Shown: positions 32,264-43,815 of the stretch, piece after piece
Layout: the number at the start of each line of letters is the position of its first letter
Numbering within the stretch: position 1 is the stretch's first letter
NCBI RefSeq assembly: GCF_000001635.26
Contig: NC_000086.7
Coordinates: 165,527,029-165,591,028, forward strand
Source: Mus musculus
Lineage: Eukaryota; Chordata; Mammalia; Rodentia; Muridae
Reading direction: 5' to 3'
DNA: 64,000 bases
Program-made: the position numbers and the translations under genes
Notes under the pieces: model-generated
Databases searched by the model: none
The model's input: the letters and a program-made list of their open reading frames with translations, nothing else
What the model was told of the DNA's origin: nothing

Positions 32264-34309
32264 TTTTTTTATTAGGTATTTTCCTCGTTTACATTTTCAA
32301 TGCTATCCCAAAGGTCCCCCAAACCCACCCCCCCAATCCCCTACCCACCCACTGCCCCATTTTGGCCCTGGTGTTCCCCTGTACTGGGGCATATAAAGTT
32401 TGCAAGTCCAATGGGCCTCTCTTTGCAGTGATGACCGACTAGGCCATCTTTTGATACATATGCAGCTAAAGACAAGAGCTCCCAGGTACTGGTTAGTTCA
32501 TATTGTTGTTCCACCTATAGGGTTGCAGTTCCCTTTAGCTCCTTGGGTAATTTCTCTAGCTCCTCCATAAGGGGCCGTGTGACCCATTCAATAGCTGACT
32601 GTGATCATCCACTTCTGTGTTTGCTAGGCCCTGGCATAGTCTCACAAGAGAGAGCTATATCTGGGTCCTTTCAGCAAAATCTTGCTAGTGTATGCAATGG
32701 TGTCAGCATTTAGAAGCTGATTATGGGATGGATCCCTGCATATGGCAATCACTAGATGGTCCATCCTTTCGTCACATCTCCAACTTTTGTCTCTGTAACT
32801 CCTTCTATGGGTGTTTTGTTCCCATTTCTAAGAAAGGGTAGAGTGTCCACACTTTGGTCTTCATTCTTCTTGAATTTCATGCGTTTGGTAAGTTGTATCT
32901 TATATCTTGGGTATCCTAAGTTTCTGGGCTAATATCCACTTATCAGTGAGTACATATTGTGCGAGTTCCTTTGTGATTGGGTTACTTCACTCAGGATGAT
33001 ACCCTCCAGGTCCATTCATTTGCCTAGGAATTTCATAAATTCATTTTTTTAAATGGCTGAGTAGTATTCCATTGTGTAAATGTACCACATTTTCTGTATC
33101 CATTCCTCTGTTGAGGAGCATATGGGTTCTTTCCAGCTTCTGGCTATTATAAATAAGGCTGCTATGAACATAGTAGAGCATGTGTCCTTCTTACTGGTTG
33201 GGACATCTTCTGGATATATGCCCAGGAGAGGTATTGCGGGATCCTCCGGTAGTACTATGTCCAATTTTCTGAGGAACCGACAGACTGATTTCCAGAGTGG
33301 TTGTACAAGCTTGCAATCCCACCAACAATGGAGGAGTGTTCCTCTTTCACCACATCCTCGCCAGCATCTGCTGTCGCCTGAGTTTTTGATCTTAGCCATT
33401 CTGACTGGAGTGAAGTGGAATCTCAGTGTTGTTTGATTTGCATTTCCTTGATGATTAAGGATATTGAACATTTTTTCAGGTGCTTCTCTGCCATTCGGTA
33501 TTCCTCAGGTGAGAATTCTTTGTTCAGCTCTGAGCCCCATTTTTTAATGGGGTTATTTGATTTTCTGGAGTCCACCTTCTTGAGTTCTTTATATATATTG
33601 GATATTAGTCCCCTATCCGATTTGGGATAGGTAAAGATCCTTTCCCAATCTGTTGGTGGCCTTTTTGTCTTATTGACGGTGTCTTTTGCTTTGCAAAAGC
33701 TTTGCAATTTTATGAGGTCCCATTTATCGATTCTTGATCTTACAGCACAAGCCATTGCTGTTCTATTCAGGAATTTTTCCCCTGTACCCATATCTTCAAG
33801 ACTTTTCCCTACTTTCTCCTCTATAAGTTTCAGTGTCTCTGGTTTTATGTGGAGTTCCTTAATCCACTTAGATTTGACCTTAGTACAAGGAGATAGGAAT
33901 GGATCGATTCACATTCTTCTATATGATAACCACCAGTGGTGCCAGCACCATTTATTGAAAATGCTGTCTTTCTTCCACTGGATGGTTTTAGCTCCCTTGT
34001 CAAAGATCAAGTGACCATAGGTGTGTGGATTCATCTCTGGCTCTTCAATTCTGTTCCATTGGTCTACTTGTCTGTCACTATACCAGTACCATGCAGTTTT
34101 GATCACAATTCCTCTGTAGTACAGTTTTAGGTCCGGCATGGTGATTCCACCAGAGATTCTTTTATCCTTGAGAAGAGTTTTTGCTATCCTCGGTTTTTTG
34201 TTATTCCAGATGAATCTGCCGATTGCCCTTTCTAATTCGTTGAAGAATTGAGTTGGAATTTTGATGGGGATTGCATTGAATCTGTAGATTGCTTTTGGCA
34301 AGATGGCCA
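32264..34309 (-). mobile_element. L1: 5'-truncated mouse L1 with perfect 15-bp target duplication
   Basis: A 2,046-bp L1 in reverse orientation, from the tail (TTTTTATTAGGTATTTTCCT) through the 3' UTR to ORF2, ending where GATTGCTTTTGGCAAGATGGCCA would continue in a longer copy. TCCAAAATAAATTCT stands at 32249-32263 and 34310-34324, a perfect target-site duplication, so both ends are exact. No inversion. The preserved duplication and few frame breaks suggest a relatively young insertion. Confidence 0.97.
32935..34309 (-). pseudogene. L1-ORF2: L1 ORF2 C-terminal half, truncated
   Basis: Minus-strand open pieces opposite 33909-34309 (residues include AILPKAIYRFNAIPIKIPTQ), 33423-33791 and 33049-33471 follow one another along ORF2, so the frame is broken by only a few indels and stops. 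The Cys/His-rich C-terminal motif is visible as RCWRGCGERGTLLHCWWDC. Endonuclease and reverse transcriptase domains are absent because of 5' truncation, so no active protein is possible. On the plus strand, an overlapping 118-codon frame (33080-33436) is the recurrent antisense shadow of this domain. Confidence 0.9.
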
Positions 34310-34324
34310 TCCAAAATAAATTCT

Positions 34325-35219
34325 GAGGAGACAAAACAATTCAATGTGTCCCTATACCCACAAACACAAATAATTAACTAGATCAAGCACTGTTGTTTTC
34401 AAATTTTATAAATGTAAAGTTAAGGCATATGGAAACTAAGTGACTTCCATGGTGATTGATATTATACCTATGCATAGGATCAGAAGCAAAGTGATAGAAT
34501 ACCTGGTATATTTTTATTACTTTTACTCCAAATAGGCATCTAACTACATACTTCTTTCCTCTGCCTTCACTTCTCTAAAAAATAACCCTGTGTATAAACA
34601 CCATGTAGAAAGATGAAAAAAGAAACAAGTTGTAGACATCCTTTAGGGTCTAGCTCCCTTTCCCATGTCAGCCATCCTTTTGTTATCATACCTTTGTTCT
34701 TGTCTACTTTGCTCCCCTGGTCCCATTTCAATACTCAATATATATTTCCCTCTCATCTACCATTTTCTTTATAAAAGTTTCTTCTATTTTTACCAATCTG
34801 TTTTATTTATGACATAGTCACGGACTGAATTTTCTACTACCACCCAAGGTCTAAGACCACAAAAGCCCAACTCTGAATTATAATTTACATGGTAGAGGCT
34901 ACATGGAATTTTACATATGTTCTAGAAATAAGAAATTTCATTTGGACTGCTGAGTTGGTTGGATAAATAGTGGATTTGACAGACAAAGCATACAGGAAGT
35001 TGTCCTAATAAAACCTCTCCTCTTGTACCTGCTAATCTTTGTAATACCCAATATCCCATTACTTCAGCTTAGTTCTCAGCCTTCAGGATTTTAGTACTCT
35101 CTATCAGAAGGGGCTCTCCTGGGGAAAGTTTATTACTGCCTATTCTACTAGTATCTCCGGGAGTTAAGAAGTCTGGTGTTCAACTCTATATACTTTTTGA
35201 TAACAAACTATTTCCTAAA
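34325..35219. other. Single-copy DNA, no gene seen
   Basis: Nothing recognised to the right of the L1 target duplication. Confidence 0.4.
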
Positions 35220-35497
35220 ATTTAGTTTGTTCAACCAATCTCCAGCTGGTGGCACTGTTTGGGAAGGTTGTGGAACTGTTATAAGGGAGTCACTGGTGGC
35301 TGGCCTTGAGGATTTTTTAGCCCATTCCTACTTCCTGACTGTAGATACAATGTGACCAACTGTTGTCCCACTCCCATCACTTTGCCTTTTATATCATAAT
35401 GGAACGTATCAGCTCCACTATAAAAGAGAAAAAATCTTCCTTCCCTAAACTGTTCCTTGTAAGGCATTTTATCATAACACTGAGAAAAGTGATTAAC
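35220..35497 (+). mobile_element. Rodent repeat related to family A (diverged)
   Basis: CCAGCTGGTGGCACTGTTTG, GGCTGGCCTTGAGGATTTTT and GTGATTAACACAGG at the end resemble a family-A-like consensus whose 3' end normally reads AGAAAAGTAACTAATACAG. The 5' part is unclear. Confidence 0.45.
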
Positions 35498-35501
35498 ACA
35501 G

Positions 35502-35504
<3 letters not shown>

Positions 35505-35539
<35 letters not shown>
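35505..35539. repeat. (AT)n microsatellite
   Basis: About 17 AT units. Confidence 0.95.
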
Positions 35540-35542
<3 letters not shown>

Positions 35543-35701
35543 ATAGTAAAGTAAAAATAATTATGTTTAGGAAGAATATAGCCTACTCAGTGGTCACTAG
35601 CATATTCGAAGTCTCTTGGTTGTCAGAATCCACTCCTCCATAGTTAAAGGATTGATTAATAACTAGTACTACAGAGGAAAAATGGTTCCTAGGTTTGGGT
35701 T

Positions 35702-35704
<3 letters not shown>

Positions 35705-35753
<49 letters not shown>

Positions 35754-35802
35754 ATTAGATATTTTCTTTATATGCATTTCAAATGCTATCCTGAAAGTTC
35801 CC
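35705..35802 (-). mobile_element. L1: Ultra-short L1 insertion with expanded (TTTC)n tail
   Basis: About 50 bp of perfect TTTC repeat (the L1 A-tail read backwards and expanded) is followed by only about 49 bp of L1 terminus (TTATTAGATATTTTCTTTAT, GCATTTCAAATGCTATCCTG, AAAGTTCCC). TTGGGTTTCT at 35695-35704 and 35803-35812 is the target-site duplication. The 64-codon minus-strand frame with a KERKKERK repeat is translation of the microsatellite. Confidence 0.9.
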
Positions 35803-35812
35803 TTGGGTTTCT

Positions 35813-36735
35813 AAATGGTTGTGTTACATAAAATGTATGCTATGCATTCTTGGGTAGACATCTGCTCTAGTATGATGTCAGCTGGGTAAATATCAGACAA
35901 AGGCTAGACATAAATGACTGTCTCTAGAAACATGTATGTGCAAAATATTTAGACATATGTTCTCAGAGTTTTCCATGGCACCATAAATTCTTGCCACATA
36001 AACAAGCCAAAAATTAAAAATTCAAAGCTTCCCTTGATTTGAGTATACATAACACAGAAAATTTTCTTCTGGATGGCCAGAAATGTAAAAGTAAAGAAGT
36101 AAGCCAGCAAATTAAGACAATGGTTTAAAATGCCCTTTAATCTTCTCCTGTGTGTTATTGTGATTTAATTTATGTCTTGCATATCTAGTTGCAGCTGAGT
36201 ATTAATGAATAGAGATATACAAAATTAGTTGGCACCTTGAATCTCCTACAGACACTAATTCATTTTCTCTTGTTCATTTTATCTCCCCCAAAGAGAGATG
36301 ATGATAGGTCCTAATTTAAGAACTATTGTAAAATGGAAATTACTTAACATATTTGTGGATCCTACCAAATAAAATGAGCTCAGTAAATGGAAGTTATACT
36401 TATTTTCTTCTCAAAAAGAAAAAGACTTTGAAAGCAATACTCATTTTTAAAAGTACTAGAAGATAATATAGCAATCATTTGCTGTCCTTTAATCTCTGAT
36501 CTTCCTGTTTTGTTCCTTTCTAATTCAAACCAAGCTATTTGGTATATTGAGAGGAGGATCATGAATGTCAGATTACATAGTGAGAAACTGTCTGAAAACT
36601 AAAACAAAACCAAGTTTGGATCTCTTACTTTGCCTCATGCAATTTGTTCCTATGCCAAGACTTTTGAGTTTCCAAGTATACTATTGAAAGCATACAATAC
36701 AATATATCCAATTGTTTATAGGAATTTCATTCTGG
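35813..36735. other. Single-copy DNA, no gene seen
   Basis: No recognised repeat or coding frame. Confidence 0.4.
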
Positions 36736-36872
36736 GGATCTTGAGATGGCTAAGAGGGCAAAAGCCCTTGCCACTAAGCCTGATGACCAAGTCTGACACT
36801 TGAAAACACACATGGTAGAAGAAGAGGAAAAAATCCTTCAAGTAGTCCTCTGACTAATACGTAAGTGTCCTG

Positions 36873-36873
<1 letters not shown>
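36736..36873 (+). mobile_element. B3: B3-type SINE
   Basis: GGGGATCTTGAGATGGCTAA, CCCTTGCCACTAAGCCTGAT, CACACATGGTAGAAGAAGAG and CAAGTAGTCCTCTGAC follow B3 order. The (CA)n after it is the expanded tail. Confidence 0.82.
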
Positions 36874-36920
<47 letters not shown>

Positions 36921-36936
36921 CACACACACACACACT
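36874..36936. repeat. (CA)n microsatellite in SINE tail
   Basis: About 31 CA units with one GACA interruption near 36919. Confidence 0.97.
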
Positions 36937-37378
36937 TATACTAAAAAACAAACAATAATAAGTAACTTTAAATTTTTTTAATAAAGCTGGTCTCCATCTG
37001 TGCCCCTGAGCTGAGGCTGTCCCACAGTCCTCCAGACCCAAATCCTGCCTGAAGAAAGCCAGGCTCCCAAGAGTGCTCTCACTCCTAAACCCAGAATTAA
37101 GATCACCACATTTGCTTCCTCCAATAACTGTCCAAAGATGTTGGGCAGTGGGTTCCAGGTAAAAAAAAGGGAGTAGGAGAAAACCTGTGTCTTGCCAGAG
37201 TTCCTGTGTTCTAGGCAGGTGGACAAGGGAGAACTACCGCATGTTTTCCAAGTGGCCCCAGGTGGATGCCTGTCTGTGGGAAGCCACTGGACCCCAGTTC
37301 AGTGGAGGTTGGACAAGGACAGTCTTCAGTAACAGGTTCTCAATCTCAGGCACCCCACACTGGATACTGTGGAAGAGC

Positions 37379-38036
37379 TAAGAACAAATGGAGGCCCCAG
37401 TCAACCCTGGGGCCAAAGGGAGGAGAGAACAGGGGGAGAGGGGTGCGCTTGGGGGTTTCCACGTGGGCGAGAGTCCTTGGCCAGTCCTTGGCTGGAGAGC
37501 AGGAAAGCCTTCCGGGCTTGTTAGGGGAAAGCCTATCCTATCATTCAAGTACAGCGGGCCTTGATGAGCAGAGACAGTCTATGGTTTTAGAGCTTTATTG
37601 TAGAAAGGCAGAGAGAAAGAGAGAAGGTAGAGAGAGAGGTTGGCCATGGCCACAAGGAGACAGAGAGGAAGGGAGAGAGAGAAGGAGGGGTAGAGAGGAG
37701 AGTAAGAAAGGTGAGAGCTTAAAGAGATGAGGAGGGGGCAAGCAGCCCCTTTTATAGTGGGCTGGACTATCTTGCTGTTGCCAGGTAAATATGGGGAGGA
37801 GCATAGCTGGCTATAGTCAGGTAACTGTGGGGGTGGAGTCTAGCCAGAATTCCAGAAGCTTGGGATGTTGTCTGTGTGTCTTATAGTCACAGTATTATGG
37901 AGTTGGGGGATCTGTGGTGTCAGCCACCTGTCTCTGGGAATGTGGTTCGATTTTCCATCCCTTGTAGAGTTTTCTACTGGGTCGCCAGAGCAAGCCTCAC
38001 TCAACCAAAATAGGCTGCCTTTCACAGCCCCGTACA
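37379..38036 (-). mobile_element. Solo LTR of an endogenous retrovirus inside the L1 5' UTR, reverse
   Basis: About 658 bp interrupts the L1 5' UTR between ACTGTGGAAGAG and AGAGACCTGCCAAGAGCACA. On the minus strand it has a TATA-like box (opposite CCCCTTTTATAGTGGGC near 37750), a long pyrimidine tract (opposite the AG-rich 37600-37735) and an AATAAA signal (opposite TTTATT near 37595). The outer bases are TG at the minus-strand start. The duplication is AAGAGC (37373-37378) and AAGAGA (38037-38042), 5 of 6 matching. The 154-codon plus-strand frame through it is a low-complexity artefact. No viral genes remain. Edges may be off by a few bases, and the family is not named. Confidence 0.7.
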
Positions 38037-38280
38037 AAGAGAGACCTGCCAAGAGCACACAGGGTATAGGAACAGTGGAACATCTGGGGAAAGGATCCTT
38101 CTGGCCTCCATTTGTGCCCTGGAGCTAAGGGTGTCCCACAACCCTCAGTACCCAAATTCCACCCAGAGAGAGCGGTCTCCACAGGAGTGCTGACCTGCCT
38201 ATGATCACAAGATTACAGTCCCACAAAGGGACAAGCTTCAGTCAGAGACAGCAAGACCAACTAACACCAGGGATAACCAT

Positions 38281-39355
38281 ATGGTGAGAGGCAAGCACAA
38301 GAACCTAAGGAACAGAAACTAAGGCTACTTGGCATCATTAGAAACCAATTCTCCCACCACAGCAAGTCCTAGATACCCCAAGACACCATAAAAATCAAGA
38401 TTTGAATTTAAAATCACATTTCATAATGATGATATTGGACTTTAAAAGGGACATAAATAACTCTGTAAAGAAATACAGGAGAACCCAGGTTAACAGGTTG
38501 AAGCCATTAAAGAGGAAAAACAAAAATTCTTTAAAGAATTACAGAAAAACACAAGCAAACAGGTGAAAGAATTGAACAAAAACATCCAGGAACTAAAAAT
38601 TGAGATAGAAACAATAAAGGAACCACAAAGGGAGACAACTCTGGAGATAGAAAACTCATGAAAGTGATCAGGACTCAGATGTGAGCATCAACAACAGAAC
38701 ACAAGAGATAGAGGAAACAATCTCAGGTGCAGAAAATGCCACAGAAAATATTGACATAACAGTGAAAACTAATGCAAAATGCAGAAAGATCCTAACTCAA
38801 AACACCCAGGAAAACGAGCACACATTGAGAAGACCAAAGCTAAGGATATTAGGTATAGAAGAAAGTGAGATTCCCAACTTAAAGAGCCAGTAAATATCTT
38901 CAACAAAATTATAGGGGGAAAAAAACTTTCCTAACTGAAGGAAAGATGTCCATGAACATACAAGAAGCCTACAGAACTCCAAATAGATTGTACCAGAAAA
39001 GAAATTGCTTCTGTCACATAGTAGTCAAAACACCAAAGCACAAAACAAAGACAAATATTAAAAGCAGTAAAGAAAGAAGGTCAAGTAACATAGAAAGGCA
39101 GACTTCTCACCAGACACTATGAAAGCTGGAAGATGCCTGGTAGATGTCACACAGATCCTAAGAGAACATAAATGCCAGCCCAGGATACTATATCCAGCAA
39201 ATCTCTTAATTAACAAAGATGGAGAATCCAAGATATTCCATGACAAAACCATTTTTACACAATATATTTCCACAAATCTAGCCCTACAAAAGATGATAGA
39301 TGGAAAACTCCAACACAAGGAAGGAAACTACACCATAGAAAAAGCAAGAAAATAA
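38281..39355 (+). pseudogene. L1-ORF1: L1 ORF1 (RNA-binding chaperone) remnant
   Basis: The start ATGGTGAGAGGCAAGCACAA matches the usual ORF1 start region (MxxGKxxNxxNRN). Codon 14 is TAA (38320-38322), so translation would stop at once. Later pieces are clear: residues IKTNAKC-like and LRRPKLRILGIEE (38681-38893) from the RNA-recognition region, and REHKCQPRILYPANL to EKARK (39119-39355) from the C-terminal domain. Frameshifts separate them. ORF1p normally coats L1 RNA as a trimer; this copy is dead. Confidence 0.85.
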
Positions 39356-39395
39356 TCTTCTTTCAACAAACCCAAACATAATTCCATCTTTAAAA

Positions 39396-41786
39396 ATGAA
39401 AATAACAGAAAGCAACAATCACTTTTCCTTAATATCTCTTAACATCAATGGATTCAATTCTACAATAAAAAGACATAGACTAACAGACTGGATATGTAAA
39501 CAGGACCCAGCATTTTGTGGCATACAGGAAATGCACCTCAGTGACAAAGACAAACACTACCTCAAACTAAAAGACTGGAAAAAAAAATTTCCAAGCAAAT
39601 GGCCCTAAGAAACAAGCTGGAATAGCCATTCTAATACCAAAGAAAGTCAACTTTCAACCAAAAATTATCAAAAATATAAGGAAGGAGACTTCATACTCAT
39701 CAAAGTGAAAAACTCCCAAGATGAACTCTCAATTCTGAACATCTATTCTCCGAATTCAAGGGAACCCACATTCATAAAAGAAACTTTACTAAAGCTCAAA
39801 ACACACATTGTATGACCTACAATCATAGTGGGAGACTTCAACACCCCACTCTCATCAATGGAAAGATCGTGAAAAAAGAAATAACTCAGACACACAGTGA
39901 AACTAACAGAAGATATGAACCAAATGGATTTAGCAGATATCTATAGAACATTTTACCCTACATCAAAAGAATATACCTTCTTCTCAGCATCTCATCATAC
40001 CTTCTCCAAAACTGACCACATAATTGGTCACAAAACATGCCTCAAATGTTACAAGAAAATTGAAATAATCCCATGCATCCTATCAGATCACCATGAACTA
40101 AGGCTGGGTTTCAATAACAACAAAAACAACAGAAAGCCAACATATACAGAAAGTTGAAATAAAAAGGAAATTTAAAACTTTTTAATAATTTAATGAAAAT
40201 GAAGGCACAACCTACCCAAACTTATGGGGCACAAAGAAAGCAGTGCTAAGAGCAAAACTCATTGTTTTGAGTGCCTCCAAAAAACTAAAAACAAAACAAA
40301 ACAAAACAAAACAAAACAAAAACCTAAAAAAAAAAAAAAAACCTGGAGAGGGCATACAGTAGTAGGTTGACAGCACACTTGAAAGCTATGGAACAAAAAG
40401 AAGTAAATATACTGAAGAGGAGCAGACAACAGGAAATAATCAAGATAAAGGCTGAAATCAACCAAATAGAACCAAAAAGAACTATACAAAGAATCAACAA
40501 AATCTGCTGGTTCTTTGGGAAAATCAACAAGATAGATATACCCTTAGCCAGACTAACCAGAGGGCACAGAGACAGCATCCAAATTAACAAAATCAAAAAT
40601 GAAAAGGAAGACATAACAACAGCAACTGGGGAAATTCAAAAAATCATCAGATACTTCTACAAAAGGCTATATTCAACAAAACTGGAAAACCTGAATGAAA
40701 TGAATGATTTTCTAGACAGATACCAAATACCAAAGTTAAATCAGGATCAGATAAACCATATGAATAGTCCCATAGCCCCTAAAGAAATAGAAGTGTCAAA
40801 AAAGTCTCCCAACAACAACAACAATAACAAAAAAGCCCAGGGACAGATGGGTTTAGTGCAGAATTCTATCAGACCTTCAAAGAAAACCTAATTCCAATTC
40901 TCCTCAAACTATTCCACAAAATAGAAACAGAAGGCACTCTACCCAATTTGTTCTATATAGCCACAATTACACTGATACCTAAACCACCAAAGACCCTACA
41001 GAGAAAGAGAACTTCAGACTGAACCCAAGAACACATCAAAATGATCACTCACCATGATCAAGTAGGCTTTATGCCAGGGATGCATGGATAGTTCAATATA
41101 CTGAAATCCATCAATATTTTTCACTATATACACAAACTCGAAGGGAAAAAAAAAAACATGATCATCCCATTAGATGCTGAGAAAGCATTTGACAAAATTC
41201 AACAGCCCTTCATGATAAAAGTCTTAGAAAGATCAGGAACTCAAGGCCCATACCTAAACACAGTAAAAGCAATATACAGCAAACCAGTAGCCAACATCAA
41301 ACTAAATGGAGAGAAACTTGAAGCAATCCCATTAAAATCATGGTCTAGATAAGGCTGTCCTCTTTCTCCCTACCTATTCAATATAGTACTGGAACTCTTG
41401 GCCAGAGCAATTACAAAACAAAAGGAGGTCAACAGAATACTAATTGGAAAGGAAGAAATCAAAATATCACTATTTGCAGATGATATGATAGTATACTTAA
41501 GTGATTCTAAGAATTCCACCAGAGAACTTCTAAAATTGATAAACAACTTCAGCAAAGTGGCTGGATATAAAATTAACTCAAACAAATCAGTAGCCTTCCT
41601 CTATTCAAAGGATAAACAGGCTGAGAAAGAAATTAGGGAAACAAAACCCTTTACCATAGTCACAAATAATAAAAAATACCTTGTTGTAACACTCACAAGG
41701 GAAGTGAAAGATCAGTATGAAAAGAACTTCAAGTCCCAGAAAAAAAAGAAATCAAAGAAGATCTCAGAAGATGGAAAGATCTCCCA
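39396..41786 (+). pseudogene. L1-ORF2: L1 ORF2 remnant, C-terminus deleted
   Basis: It starts MKITESNNHFSLISLNINGF, the endonuclease N-terminus with the conserved Asn of 'LNINGF'. The catalytic Glu region (GIQEMHL) is present. Endonuclease continues near 39897-40157 (TFSKTDHIIGHKTC). The reverse-transcriptase palm includes PLDAEKAFDKIQ (41158 on) and the catalytic block SLFADDMIVYLSD (near 41470). At least four frame breaks and stops separate these pieces. The frame ends at the deletion near 41786, so the Cys-rich C-terminal domain is missing. A (CAAAA)n run (40284-40322) lies inside. Confidence 0.85.
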
Positions 41787-41906
41787 GGGAGGATGGAAGA
41801 GGGGGAATCCAGAGGGGAAACCTGGAATGAAGATAACATTTGAAATGTAAATACATAAAATATCTGATAAAAAAGGGGAAATTTTTAAAATAAAAACAAA
41901 GGTTTT

Positions 41907-42078
41907 GCTGAGCGTGGCTGCCCATGCCTTTAATCCCAGCACTTGGGAGGCAGAGGCAGGCAGATTTCTGAGTTCAAGGCCAGCCTAGTCTACAAAGTGA
42001 GTTCCAGGACAGCCAGGGCTACACAGAGAAAGCCTGCCTCGAAAAACAAAACAAGCAAGCAAACAAACAAACAAAAAC
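41907..42078 (+). mobile_element. B1: B1 SINE next to the L1 tail
   Basis: GCTGAGCGTGGCTGCCCATG, CCTTTAATCCCAGCACTTGG, GCCAGCCTAGTCTACAAAGT and CAGGGCTACACAGAGAAAGC form a complete B1 body with a CAAA-type tail. It sits about 25 bp after the L1 A-rich tail, consistent with L1 endonuclease preference for such A-rich sites. Confidence 0.93.
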
Positions 42079-42129
42079 CGGTTTTTATCCTGGGTTTCCC
42101 ATGGAAACTTTCACTTTAGACAATCTCTG

Positions 42130-42511
42130 AATCTCCCTAGGTTTTGAATATATCTCCAAAATGTGCATATTGCCAACTAAATCACAATAGGACAATGTTG
42201 ACAGATGGACTTTAAAGAAGTGACTAGATGCTTAAGAATAGACCATATTGGATATAATAATCCTGTTTTCAAAGCATTGGAGTCTTACCTTGGGAGGGAA
42301 ATCCTAATAAATGGATGAGTTTGGTCTCCTTCCCCTCTCTTTCTATACTCTTGACCTTTTGTCTTGAGATGGTACATCATAGAGTTCAAAATCTAAATGC
42401 TTCCATACTGTATTTCCAGCCTCCATAACTACAAGAAATGAATCTCTGTTTTTGTAAATAAACACTTATATGTGGCATGCTGTTATAGCAGCACAAAATG
42501 GACTAATACAG
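42130..42511 (+). mobile_element. Ancient MaLR-like LTR remnant
   Basis: The right end, CAGCCTCCATAACTACAAGA, GTAAATAAACACTTATATGT, GCTGTTATAGCAGCACAAAA and GGACTAATACA, matches the 3' end of an old mammalian MaLR-type LTR including its AATAAA signal. The left part is weakly conserved, so the start is approximate. Confidence 0.5.
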
Positions 42512-43611
42512 CTAACTCACCATTTTGTTTATTAAAAGGAAAGTTGCTAAGTGGAAAGAGGAATGAAATAATAAAGTACGTAAAAATGGTTTACCAGAAA
42601 ATGGCTCTATAATTGTGTGTGTGTGTGTGTGTGTGTGTGTAACAAGGGATTTATTAGAATATATCATTCTAGAGATGTATTCCCAAACACAATGCTTTCT
42701 TGAAGCATTGGTTGGAAACTTCATTTGACTTCAAAATATGCAGTAATTCTGCAAGTTACTTTAGGACATTTTAGAAATTATTTAGGAGGCATTTTTGCCT
42801 AGTAAGAGAAAAATAAAATTTTAAGGGAAAATGTGCACATATACTTTAAGATCACTATATGTTTTAATAATTTAATAAAGTTTAATTACAATAGAACAAT
42901 AATTTATAAAGACAAATTTTACTTTTCACCTTTTAATAATAGGTATTCGATTTGTTTTAAATAAATTATTTAAGAAAAAATGAGTAATTTATCAATAAAT
43001 GAAATTTGAAAGTTATATGAATATTTGATATTGGTGACTGAATAGACAAACTTATGGAATACAGCTGAGCAAAAAATTAGGGTACTTAAATTTGGTGAGA
43101 ATTGTATTGATGTCCTAACACTCAAAATTGCTGCATTTTATAGTTAAACTCAATTTACTGATTTGCACAATTACAAAGCTAATTGCTAAGGGACACTATG
43201 CAGAGGGAGACAGGGGTAGTCTTCATCAAGATTGACTATACAACCCTATTGATGTAATTTTCATTTCTCAATTATTTCACACCATCTTTGTGAATCCTAG
43301 AGTAATCTAGATTTTCAGATTGAGAATTTGGACCAAATGAATGCAAGTCATGAAGGTCACCCTTAAGCCACTTACACAGAAACTTTCCTTTGTCTCATGA
43401 GTCTTTCATCATCAGTGTGATGCGTAAATCTTGTTGTGCCCATTAGTCCACTACTAAATTTAATTGTATAAAATTTTATTCAGAATGGAAATTACTTGAC
43501 ACACAAACTGAAGAGTTCAGTAGGAGGGAGAATGATAAATTTGGGGTCATTTGAATGAGTACTGCGGGGGTCTCAGAGAATTTTCATTAATCTTTGTAAA
43601 TAAATGTTGTA
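42512..43611. other. AT-rich single-copy DNA, no gene seen
   Basis: Contains a (GT)13 tract at 42615-42640. The rest has no recognised repeat or coding frame. Confidence 0.4.
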
Positions 43612-43815
43612 CCAGTGAGATGGCTCATCAGGTAAATGTACTTGCTGCAAAACCTGACAACTTCAGTTTGAACCTCAGAACCCAGACAGTAGACAGAAAT
43701 AATTTATACCCACAAGTTGTCCTTTGATTTCCACAGAAATGTCAAGGCACTTACAGTCTCCCTCTATCCCATATGGAACACATGGGCATGCAGACAAAAT
43801 AAATAAACAAAACTA
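43612..43815 (+). mobile_element. B3: B3-type SINE
   Basis: ACCAGTGAGATGGCTCATCA, TTGCTGCAAAACCTGACAAC, CACAAGTTGTCCTTTGATTT and a final CAAAATAAATAAACAAAAC tail. Full-length but diverged. Confidence 0.85.

Larger units (their letters stand above)
36987..41880 (+). mobile_element. L1: Mouse L1 with 5' promoter units, internal 3' deletion and a solo LTR inside
   Basis: It starts with a 5' UTR unit (CTGGTCTCCATCTGTGCCCC); a second unit begins at 38101 (CTGGCCTCCATTTGTGCCCT). Without the LTR the two starts are about 450 bp apart. ORF1 and ORF2 remnants follow. At about 41786 ORF2 stops just after the reverse-transcriptase domain and jumps to the terminal 3' UTR and tail (GATAACATTTGAAATGTAAA), so the ORF2 C-terminus and most of the 3' UTR are missing. 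Because the 5' end is present, this was once near full length. It cannot move by itself. Confidence 0.88.

Noticed and set aside
37266..37730. 154-codon plus-strand frame rich in Arg, Glu and Gly
   Set aside because: It runs across an L1 5' UTR-LTR junction and then through the purine-rich LTR tract. Residues reflect AG repeats, not a protein family.
41890..42090. Target duplication for the B1 at 41907
   Set aside because: Candidates such as AAAGGTTTT versus AACCGGTTTTT are too imperfect and lie in A-rich tails.
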